Of a stretch of 5,101 nucleotides of DNA, positions 1 through 4,816 are shown piece after piece. Position 1 is the first letter of the stretch. Each line of letters starts with the position of its first letter. Origin of the DNA: Candidatus Omnitrophota bacterium (GTDB lineage Bacteria; Omnitrophota; Gorgyraeia; Gygaellales; Profunditerraquicolaceae); the NCBI GenBank assembly GCA_020061545.1, contig JAGUYA010000045.1:1-5101 (forward strand), given 5' to 3'. The notes under the pieces are model-generated. The model made no database searches, was not told the DNA's origin, and was given only the letters and a program-made list of their open reading frames with translations. The translations under genes and the position numbers were made by a program.

Positions 1-371
1 ATCACATTCTCATAAACTCCAGAGGTAGTGATTCTGCCGTAAGAACCGCGAATACTCGTCGGGTCCGCCTCTTCAGGATTAGTAGCACCCGCAAGTTGTC
101 GACATTTTATGATAGCATCCTCGCCCCAATAAATCAGCGCCATGACTTTCTTGCGATTATGCAGTTCTCCGCGGATATATTTTATTATTTCCTCAAAAAA
201 GGGTTTATCTTTGAGGTGTTGATAGTGTTCCTCAGCTAATTCTTTAGGTACGCGCACAATCTTGGCGGCCACAATCTCCAGTTTAGTTTCAGACAAGCGG
301 GTCAAGATATTGCCGGTTAAAGATTTTTTCAGACCATCGGGTTTGATGAGAATTAAGGTTGCCTGATTCAT
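1..371 (-). CDS. ndk: Nucleoside diphosphate kinase, N-terminal 123 residues (cut by window edge)
   Basis: Nucleoside diphosphate kinase transfers the gamma phosphate of a nucleoside triphosphate (usually ATP) to other NDPs through a phosphohistidine and balances cytoplasmic (d)NTP pools. The reading frame is open from the ATG at 371 to the window edge. It begins MNQATLILIKPDGL, the family's N-terminal strand with the phosphate-binding lysine (K10) in IKPDG. Further family signatures are HYQHLKDKPFF (49-59, with the conserved Tyr and Lys), GEDAI (83-87) and GATNPEEADPTSIRG (95-109). The catalytic histidine normally lies a few residues after ENV (121-123), so it falls just outside the window and cannot be checked. 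The start overlaps the parB stop as ATGA, and a strong Shine-Dalgarno lies inside the parB end, so ndk is the last visible cistron of the partition operon. Family assignment is firm; activity is inferred. Confidence 0.95.
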   Translation of the reverse strand, partial: MNQATLILIKPDGLKKSLTGNILTRLSETKLEIVAAKIVRVPKELAEEHYQHLKDKPFFEEIIKYIRGELHNRKKVMALIYWGEDAIIKCRQLAGATNPEEADPTSIRGSYGRITTSGVYENV

Positions 372-1228
372 GGGTGTGCGCCTCCTTTTAATATCTGCAA
401 AATCCTTTCCAGGTCTTCCTGAGAATAAAACTCAATAAGGATATGGCCACGTTTTTTTCGCTTGCTAATCCTGACCTTAGTAGCTAAAATATGCTGGAGT
501 TCTTCTTCGAGCACTGCAACATAGGGGTCACGTAAGCCTTGACCAATGCTACGCTTGGGTATTCTTTTGCGCTGTGTTTTGATTAAATTCTCTAACTCTC
601 TGACTGACAAGCCCTTAGAAATAGTCTCCTGGGCTAAGCGGCGCTGTTGGTTTAAGTCCTCTATTTCTAAGAGGGCCCTGCCGTGCGCAAAAGAGAGACG
701 TCCTTTTTTCATTTCCTCCTGGATTTCTTGGGGTAAGTTCAATAAACGCAAAGTGTTGGTAATAGAAACTCTGGCTTTGCCCAGGACCTCGCTAATTTTT
801 TCTTGTGTAACTTTAAATTTATCAATAAGGTATTGGTAGGCATGTGCCTCCTCAATAGGATTTAGAGACTGTCTCTGAATATTTTCGATGAGGGCCATCT
901 CCAAAGAATCGCGGTCCTCTACATCCTTGATTATTACTGGTATCTCTTTTAAATTCAACAAGTTAGCAGCACGCAACCTTCTTTCACCGGCAATCAATTC
1001 ATAATCTTGCCCCTTTCGCCTGACCAAAACCGGCTGAATTACCCCCTTTTCTTTAATGGATTGGGTTAATTCTTCCATGTTCTGGCTATCAAAATCCTCG
1101 CGGGGCTGAAATGGGCTGGGCTTGATTTGCTCTAATTTCACGTAAAGAACCTCTTCGTGCTTTGCCGTCTCTGGTTCTTTACTGGGAATTAAGGCGCTTA
1201 TTCCTTTACCTAAGGCTTTTCTTTCCAT
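368..1228 (-). CDS. parB: Chromosome partitioning protein ParB (CTPase clamp, parS-binding)
   Basis: ParB binds parS sites near the origin, loads as a CTP-dependent clamp that spreads on DNA, stimulates ParA ATPase and recruits SMC. The 286 residues are a normal family length. The N-terminal ALGKGISALIP (5-15) is the ParA-interacting segment. Next come the ParB/Srx fold with the GERR motif (81-84, CTP-binding motif region) and the ENIQRQ motif (115-120). A helix-turn-helix region spans about 139-166 (VTQEKISEVLG, then ITNTLRLLNLP), followed by LSFAHGRALL (178-187). The basic C-terminal dimerisation part is about 235-283. The ATG at 1228 lies 19 bases inside the parA 3' end and has a well-placed AAGGAG. 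All expected motifs are intact. Two candidate parS sites lie in the operon leader about 1.3 kb upstream, which is consistent with this protein acting in cis near its own genes. Confidence 0.97.
   Translation of the reverse strand: MERKALGKGISALIPSKEPETAKHEEVLYVKLEQIKPSPFQPREDFDSQNMEELTQSIKEKGVIQPVLVRRKGQDYELIAGERRLRAANLLNLKEIPVIIKDVEDRDSLEMALIENIQRQSLNPIEEAHAYQYLIDKFKVTQEKISEVLGKARVSITNTLRLLNLPQEIQEEMKKGRLSFAHGRALLEIEDLNQQRRLAQETISKGLSVRELENLIKTQRKRIPKRSIGQGLRDPYVAVLEEELQHILATKVRISKRKKRGHILIEFYSQEDLERILQILKGGAHP
381..388 (-). promoter_or_regulatory. Shine-Dalgarno of ndk, inside the parB 3' end
   Basis: The minus strand reads AAAGGAGG, nine bases before the ATG at 371, within the final parB codons (Lys-Gly-Gly). 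It is a near-perfect anti-16S match. Together with the ATGA overlap it fixes the ndk start and suggests that ndk is translated efficiently in its own right as well as by coupling to parB. Confidence 0.8.
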
Positions 1229-2028
1229 TCTACTTCTCCTTCTGGCATTGGCATGACGTTGGTGGGAATGGGCATCCCTAAAATCTCTTTACTTAATTCT
1301 TCATATTTCTGAGCACCGATAGATTCTTTATCATAGAGAGCAATAGGTTTGCCAAAACTTGGTGCCTCAGTTAAGCGGATATTCCGGGGTATCACTGTGG
1401 TGTAAACTCTTTCTTTAAAATAAGCCCGGGCTTCCTGAATCACCTCTTTGGTCAGGTTGGTGCGGAAATCCGCCATAGTCAAAAGCATTCCTTCAATGGC
1501 CAGATTAGGATTAAGATTATCCTTCACAAGTTTAATAGTATTAACGAGTTGCGTCAATCCTTCTAGGGCATAATATTCGCATTGGACGGGGATAAGAATG
1601 GAATCAGAGGCACATAAGGCATTGATGGTGAGGAGCCCTAAGGAAGGAGGTGAATCAATCATCAAAAAATCAAAATTATCCTTTTCTTTATCCAGGGCCT
1701 TTTTTAATCTGTACTCTCGTCCTAATGTACCCACTAATTCCACTTCCGCACCGGTAAGATCTAAGTTAGAGGGAGCAAGAAGAAGATTATTAATGGCTGT
1801 GGCCTGGAATATTTCTTTGATATCCAGCTCTTCCAAAAGCACATGGTAAGTACTCTTTTTAATATTGTGCTGGTTTATCCCTAAGCCACTGGTAGTATTG
1901 GCTTGGGGATCTAAATCAATGAGTAAAACCTTCTTTTGGGCTAAGGCAAAATAAGCTGCCAAATTAATGGCAGAAGTGGTCTTGCCTGTGCCACCTTTCT
2001 GGTTGCAGAAAGTGATAATCTTACTCAT
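1210..2028 (-). CDS. parA: Chromosome partitioning ATPase ParA (Soj/MinD superfamily)
   Basis: ParA is a deviant-Walker ATPase that dimerises on ATP, binds DNA non-specifically and moves ParB-parS complexes. The 272 residues include the deviant Walker A NQKGGTGKTT (9-18, signature Lys11 and Lys16), Walker A' LLIDLDPQAN (35-44), Walker B with LMIDSPPSLG (122-131), and the conserved VIPRNIRLTEAPSFGKP near residue 215. There is no N-terminal helix-turn-helix, so this is the short, chromosomal Soj type and not a plasmid P1-type ParA. The ATG at 2028 shares one base with the stop of the upstream endonuclease (TAATG), with a short AAGG just before it, so translation is probably coupled to that gene. 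The tail after about residue 255 (PTNVMPMPEGEVEWKEKP) is not part of the core fold and encodes the parB ribosome-binding site. Confidence 0.97.
   Translation of the reverse strand: MSKIITFCNQKGGTGKTTSAINLAAYFALAQKKVLLIDLDPQANTTSGLGINQHNIKKSTYHVLLEELDIKEIFQATAINNLLLAPSNLDLTGAEVELVGTLGREYRLKKALDKEKDNFDFLMIDSPPSLGLLTINALCASDSILIPVQCEYYALEGLTQLVNTIKLVKDNLNPNLAIEGMLLTMADFRTNLTKEVIQEARAYFKERVYTTVIPRNIRLTEAPSFGKPIALYDKESIGAQKYEELSKEILGMPIPTNVMPMPEGEVEWKEKP
1236..1241 (-). promoter_or_regulatory. Shine-Dalgarno of parB, inside parA
   Basis: The minus strand reads AAGGAG, seven bases before the parB ATG at 1228. It is embedded in the last codons of parA and supports this start over later in-frame methionines. 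With the 19-base gene overlap it points to coupled but independently primed ParB synthesis. Confidence 0.75.
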
Positions 2029-2477
2029 TACCTTGTATGGACCTTAAATGCCCTGCTCTGTGAATTTAAATTAGAAAGCTTTTCTGCTAACGTCCTCAGT
2101 TTATTATAATCTACATTACGATAATTCTCTAATTTATGGACGACCATTTCCCGCCAAACCTTATAAGCTTCTAGTTTCTTATCGCTCTGTAAGGGGTATT
2201 TATCAAAATGGTCAATGACAACCTTGAGTTCATTGATTCTGGTTACTCGATAATATGCACTAGCCTGGGAAAAGCCGCTGTTTTTGGTAGGCCCAGATTC
2301 TTTCCCTCGGTATATATTGCCTATATAATTGAAATATTCTTGGATTTGCTCAACTATTTGTCGATTATCTTCTCTTTGTTTAATGGCAAAATATAAACCA
2401 AAGGTTCCCCCAGCTCTACAATAAGTAAAAGCTGCCTCTCCGTCACAAAATCCCGTTATATACCAAGGGGTTAGCAT
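2028..2477 (-). CDS. Single-motif LAGLIDADG homing endonuclease, free-standing
   Basis: LAGLIDADG homing endonucleases cut long asymmetric sites and spread themselves or their host intron; single-motif forms act as homodimers. This product is 149 residues. The motif is near the N-terminus (WYITGFCDGEAAF, 5-17), where GFCDGE aligns with GLIDAD and the acidic catalytic residue is kept as Glu14. The conserved second half is present as YYRVTRINELKVVIDHFDKY (76-95), followed by PLQSDKKLEAYKVWREMV. Those blocks are typical of the intron-type family, so the protein looks intact. I start at the ATG (2477), five bases after AGAG; a TTG directly upstream at 2480 is an alternative. It is the first cistron behind the partition-operon promoter, and its stop overlaps the parA start as TAATG. 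No intron or intein is visible around it. Cleavage activity and target are unknown; it could also be domesticated. Confidence 0.85.
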   Translation of the reverse strand: MLTPWYITGFCDGEAAFTYCRAGGTFGLYFAIKQREDNRQIVEQIQEYFNYIGNIYRGKESGPTKNSGFSQASAYYRVTRINELKVVIDHFDKYPLQSDKKLEAYKVWREMVVHKLENYRNVDYNKLRTLAEKLSNLNSQSRAFKVHTR

Positions 2478-2497
2478 CAAAACTCTACAATCAAAAA

Positions 2498-2513
2498 TGT
2501 TTCAGGTGGCACA
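2498..2513 (-). promoter_or_regulatory. Candidate parS site 1 (ParB-binding)
   Basis: The minus strand reads TGTGCCACCTGAAACA. It matches the known parS-type sequence TGTTCCACGTGAAACA at 14 of 16 positions and keeps the inverted-repeat character TGT..CAC..GTG/CTG..ACA. It lies in the leader of the operon that encodes ParB. Binding is inferred. Confidence 0.55.
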
Positions 2514-2528
2514 TTTTCACGCGGAACA
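2513..2528 (-). promoter_or_regulatory. Candidate parS site 2 (ParB-binding), abutting site 1
   Basis: The minus strand reads TGTTCCGCGTGAAAAT. It matches TGTTCCACGTGAAACA at 13 of 16 positions, with the core TGTTCC-CGTGAAA intact and only the last two bases and one central base deviating. It shares one base with the neighbouring site, so the two centres are 15 bases apart. It is downstream of the predicted transcription start, so ParB bound here could also repress the par operon. Confidence 0.5.
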
Positions 2529-2559
2529 TCCCCCGAAAAACTATCACTATTCTATCTTT

Positions 2560-2587
2560 ATTATCTTAAAAATAAAGGGGTTGTCAA
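2560..2587 (-). promoter_or_regulatory. Sigma70-type promoter of the endonuclease-parA-parB-ndk operon
   Basis: On the minus strand a perfect -35 TTGACA (2587-2582) is followed by a 16-base spacer and a -10 GATAAT (2565-2560). Transcription would start near 2553, leaving a leader of about 76 bases before the endonuclease ATG. The -35 box contains the TGA stop codon of the jag-type gene, so the two operons abut with no spare sequence. No terminator hairpin separates them, so read-through from yidC-jag is possible. Confidence 0.8.
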
Positions 2588-2784
2588 GTATTTTCTTTGT
2601 CTTTTATGGCACTTACCCTTACTTTCGCAGGCTTGGCACCTGGCATACCAAAAAGCCCTTTTTCTTCCTCGGAAAGCACTTCTATCTTCACTTTATCCCG
2701 GGGTAGTTTTAATGTTTTTAAAGCCTTCTTTATCGCTTCTTCTACAGTACTACCCTCAACTTCAATGCTGAATTTATGGGTCAT
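2584..2784 (-). CDS. Stand-alone Jag N-terminal domain protein (KhpB/Jag-like, lacks KH and R3H)
   Basis: The 66-residue product matches only the N-terminal domain of Jag/KhpB (EloR): FSIEVEGSTVEEAIKKAL (5-22), KVKIEVLSEE, and the signature KGLFGMPGAKPAKVRV (42-57). In the family this domain is followed by KH and R3H RNA-binding domains. Here the frame ends at TGA (2586-2584), and no continuation is seen in any frame before the next promoter. It starts at the ATG at 2784, overlapping the yidC stop as ATGA. No Shine-Dalgarno is visible, so it probably depends on coupling to yidC. jag next to yidC is a conserved arrangement, and the Jag domain is thought to bring the protein to the membrane or YidC. 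A role at the insertase is therefore plausible, but RNA binding cannot be assumed. It could be a native short form or a 3' truncation. Confidence 0.85.
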   Translation of the reverse strand: MTHKFSIEVEGSTVEEAIKKALKTLKLPRDKVKIEVLSEEEKGLFGMPGAKPAKVRVSAIKDKENT

Positions 2785-4346
2785 TTTTGCCGACTAATGG
2801 TTCGACTACACTCACCATTAGCACTGAGCGAAGTCGAAGTGCTAATGCGGAGTTGATAGAATAACATCAAGGTGCTATTAATAAACCAATACAAAACTAA
2901 GCCTGAGGGCATATGATAGAAAATAAACCCAAACATCAGAGGGAAGAGAATCATCATTAATTTCTGTTGTTCAGCAGAACCGCTACTGGTGGTAGCCATA
3001 GACATTTTCTGTTGAATAAACATACCGATGGTCATTAATAGAGGTAAGATATTAATCTCATTACCTATTATAGGAAGAGATGTGGGAAGAATAAATAAGC
3101 GGTCCGGTGCGGATAAGTCTTTGATCCACAGAAACTTAGCGCCTTTTAAGGCTACTGAACGGATGAGCACTTGGTACAAGGCAAAAAAGATAGGTATTTG
3201 CAGGATGAGAGGAAGACAGCCACTAAAAGGATTTACTTTGTATTCGCGGTATAATCCCATAATCTCACTATTGAGTTTTTGCGGATTGTTTTTATAGAGC
3301 TTTCTTAATTCTTCTATACGCGGTTGTAAGGCCTGCATTTGTTTCATAGAGCGCATCTGTTTTAAACTAAGGGGGAAAAGGATGATATAAATGAATAGGC
3401 TTAAGATAACAATCACTATACCCCAGTTATGCACTAAACTGTAGAGAAAATCTAATAATTGTAAAAGCAGGTGCGCAATAAAATCAAAGACACCATAATA
3501 CATCACTGCTGTCCATTCGGGTTTTATGCGCATGATTTGTCGTAACTCCTGTGGTCCCAAATAGATATCAAATTTTCGCTGCATCTGTTGACCTGGATTG
3601 AGCGTAAACTCTTCTGGGCTTAAACCTACCTCGGATTCCTTTAAATTCACTTTGTGGATAAAACCAGCATAATTATCTAAAGCAGGCTCAACAATGGCAC
3701 AAAAATATCTATCCCGCAAGCCCAGAAATTTCACCCTGCCCACACTTACGTCTTTGCGCGGATTAAGATGCATTATCTTGTCCTCACCCGCCATGGTCAC
3801 ATCCTGTAAGCGCGCAAGGCTGGGATCGCCGGCAAAATTCAAAACACCGAGGATTAAAGGAAGGTTGAGACTTAAGGGCTGGCTGGATAAATTTTGTACC
3901 ATCACCTCTAACTCGAGATTATAATCAGATTTGCAAAGGAAGCGTTTGGTGATCTGTTTATCTTGATCACGATAAACAAAATGTACGCTCTGCGACGTAA
4001 TATTTTCTTTTCGAAAGATAAGATTTGGGTCAGTTAATAAGAAACCATATTTTAAAGGAAAGGGATAATTCTGATAGGATTTAAAAACTACTTCCTTAAT
4101 TGCTGCCTGGGATTCGCTAAAAACCAGGTCATATTTTTCCTGAGAAAATTTCCATAAAGAAGAGGCTGGAGGTTCTAAAAGAGTGCTTTGGCTGAATTTA
4201 TCGGCTATCGGCTGAATGGCAACCGGTGCGGGAGATTTATACGTAACTTGTTGTTTATCAAGATGATACACCTTCGAAACCAAGGCGGACCAAGTTAATA
4301 AAATCAAGAGTGATAATGCGATGGCTAAAACTAAACGCTTTTCCAT
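2781..4346 (-). CDS. yidC: Membrane protein insertase YidC (Gram-negative type)
   Basis: YidC inserts and folds inner-membrane proteins, alone or with SecYEG. The 521 residues show an N-terminal membrane anchor (5-26), a large periplasmic domain (about 30-280) as in double-membrane bacteria, and the conserved core. The core comprises an amphipathic and first membrane segment (about 283-327), a cytoplasmic hairpin with MKQMQALQPRIEELRKLY (334-351), the signature VNPFSGCLPLILQIPIFFALY (371-391), and further membrane segments at about 429-446 and 465-492. The position that usually carries the groove arginine (R366 in E. coli, R73 in B. subtilis SpoIIIJ) aligns with Tyr320 here. The final residues 501-518 are encoded by a palindromic repeat and are not homologous to the family. 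The ATG at 4346 is four bases after the yidD stop and has no clear Shine-Dalgarno; the stop overlaps the jag-type start as ATGA. Confidence 0.97.
   Translation of the reverse strand: MEKRLVLAIALSLLILLTWSALVSKVYHLDKQQVTYKSPAPVAIQPIADKFSQSTLLEPPASSLWKFSQEKYDLVFSESQAAIKEVVFKSYQNYPFPLKYGFLLTDPNLIFRKENITSQSVHFVYRDQDKQITKRFLCKSDYNLELEVMVQNLSSQPLSLNLPLILGVLNFAGDPSLARLQDVTMAGEDKIMHLNPRKDVSVGRVKFLGLRDRYFCAIVEPALDNYAGFIHKVNLKESEVGLSPEEFTLNPGQQMQRKFDIYLGPQELRQIMRIKPEWTAVMYYGVFDFIAHLLLQLLDFLYSLVHNWGIVIVILSLFIYIILFPLSLKQMRSMKQMQALQPRIEELRKLYKNNPQKLNSEIMGLYREYKVNPFSGCLPLILQIPIFFALYQVLIRSVALKGAKFLWIKDLSAPDRLFILPTSLPIIGNEINILPLLMTIGMFIQQKMSMATTSSGSAEQQKLMMILFPLMFGFIFYHMPSGLVLYWFINSTLMLFYQLRISTSTSLSANGECSRTISRQK
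2794..2847. repeat. Nested palindromic repeat element inside the 3' end of yidC
   Basis: Two 14-base arms, TTCGACTACACTCA (2801-2814) and TGAGCGAAGTCGAA (2825-2838), are inverted copies matching at 12 of 14 positions. Each arm is itself enclosed by a perfect inverted repeat: CTAATGG/CCATTAG (7 bp, 2794-2800 and 2815-2821) and CATTAGCAC/GTGCTAATG (9 bp, 2816-2824 and 2839-2847). The inner stems share CATTAG, so the RNA or single-stranded DNA can form either one long hairpin or two small ones, but not all at once. The GAGCGAAGTCGAA-type core resembles dispersed palindromes I recall from many environmental bacterial genomes, which is an unchecked impression. It lies entirely within coding sequence and translates as a Ser/Thr-rich tail of YidC. 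Confidence 0.8.
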
Positions 4347-4350
4347 AATT

Positions 4351-4566
4351 TTATACTAAAGGATCGTAGCCGGCTTTTTGCGAAAAGGGATGACACCGTA
4401 AGAGTCTTTTGACCCCTTTAAAAATACCCGGGAAAAAACCGTATTTTGTAATCGCCTGCTTGGTATACTCTGAACAGCTGGGCATAAAACGGCAAGAGGA
4501 GGGCAGTATTATACGTATGTACCTTTGATATACATTGAGGAGCTGGACTGCTACTCTTTCTAACAT
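4351..4566 (-). CDS. yidD: Membrane protein insertion efficiency factor YidD
   Basis: YidD is a small membrane-associated protein that helps insertion of YidC and Sec substrates; its mechanism is not well defined. The 71 residues cover the whole family: an N-terminal amphipathic helix (about 5-20), CRFMPSCSEY (25-34) with the paired cysteines and the PSCSEY signature, GVKRLLRCHPF (51-61) with the third cysteine, and the GYDPL end (66-70). The ATG at 4566 shares its first base with the rpmH stop (TAATG), and no strong Shine-Dalgarno is nearby, so coupling to rpmH is likely. In most bacteria rnpA lies between rpmH and yidD; here the overlap leaves no room for it. Confidence 0.96.
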   Translation of the reverse strand: MLERVAVQLLNVYQRYIRIILPSSCRFMPSCSEYTKQAITKYGFFPGIFKGVKRLLRCHPFSQKAGYDPLV

Positions 4567-4703
4567 TAAATCGAAATTCGTCTTCTACCCTTTTGGCGCC
4601 GACGCCTCAAAACCTTTCTACCTGTCCCTGTGGCCATTCTGCGTCGGAATCCATGCCGTCGCTTGGCCACGATATTTGTAGGCGTCTTTAAATGTTTTTT
4701 CAT
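4566..4703 (-). CDS. rpmH: Large ribosomal subunit protein bL34
   Basis: L34 is a small, very basic protein of the 50S subunit that contacts 23S rRNA. The 45-residue product starts [19 protein letters not shown] and contains the family signature [12 protein letters not shown] (14-25), followed by [17 protein letters not shown] (28-44). Length and composition are typical, although the first dozen residues diverge from the usual KRTYQPS-type start. It begins at the ATG at 4703 and ends in TAA at 4568-4566, whose last base begins the yidD ATG. The ribosome-binding site is weak (AGAG close to the ATG, AGGA further upstream). It is the first gene behind the strong promoter at 4774-4747, as is usual for rpmH. 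The identification is firm despite the small size. Confidence 0.96.
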   Translation of the reverse strand: MKKHLKTPTNIVAKRRHGFRRRMATGTGRKVLRRRRQKGRRRISI

Positions 4704-4816
4704 TCTCTAGCTCATTCCTGAATTTTATGAAGAGAATAATGGTGTAATTATAACACAAGATAGAATCAAGTCAACATTACTTTTGTGGTTGATGTTACAA
4801 TGCCAATTTGTTAAAG
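4704..4816. other. Intergenic region between the glucanotransferase fragment and rpmH
   Basis: About 113 AT-rich bases hold the rpmH operon promoter and the short rpmH leader. I see no hairpin followed by a T-run after the upstream gene, so its transcription may run into this operon. I read the stretch just after the upstream stop codon for a continuation of the GH77 protein and found none that I recognise. Confidence 0.65.
4747..4774 (-). promoter_or_regulatory. Sigma70 extended -10 promoter of the rpmH-yidD-yidC-jag operon
   Basis: The minus strand carries TTGACT (4774-4769, one mismatch to consensus), a 16-base spacer, and a perfect TATAAT (4752-4747) preceded by TG at the extended -10 position. 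Transcription would start near 4740, giving an rpmH leader of about 37 bases. The strength suits a ribosomal protein gene. No DnaA-box cluster is seen around it. Confidence 0.88.

Larger units (their letters stand above)
2481..2583. other. Intergenic region between the jag-type gene and the endonuclease
   Basis: This roughly 103-base gap (counting the TTG codon as the alternative endonuclease start) is the largest regulatory space in the lower half of the window. It holds most of the promoter described at 2587-2560, an AT-rich start region, and the two parS-like sites. No terminator or riboswitch-like structure is evident. A 12-codon ORF starting with the ATG inside parS-like site 2 has no usable ribosome-binding site and is not annotated. 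Confidence 0.7.

Noticed and set aside
546..839. Plus-strand open frame of 97 codons
   Set aside because: It is antisense to parB, with no family resemblance and no promoter or ribosome-binding site. The other plus-strand frames (1598-1849, 2208-2396, 2497-2706, 2597-2797, 3028-3297, 3694-3924) are shadows for the same reasons.
1975..2004. Threonine in the ParA Walker A (KGGTGKTT instead of KGGVGKTT)
   Set aside because: This is a common variant in the ParA/MinD superfamily, and both signature lysines are present.
2498..2528. Possible single hairpin or terminator spanning the whole parS-like pair
   Set aside because: Only the outer four to six bases pair, with no long stem and no T-run. Two adjacent 16-base binding sites fit better.
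2493..2531. Minus-strand leader mini-ORF of 12 codons starting with the ATG at 2530
   Set aside because: No spaced Shine-Dalgarno precedes it and it coincides with the parS-like sites, which explain the sequence better.
3653..3661. Perfect DnaA-box-like nonamer TGTGGATAA on the plus strand
   Set aside because: It is a single copy inside the conserved yidC coding sequence, with no cluster, AT-rich unwinding region or neighbouring dnaA gene.
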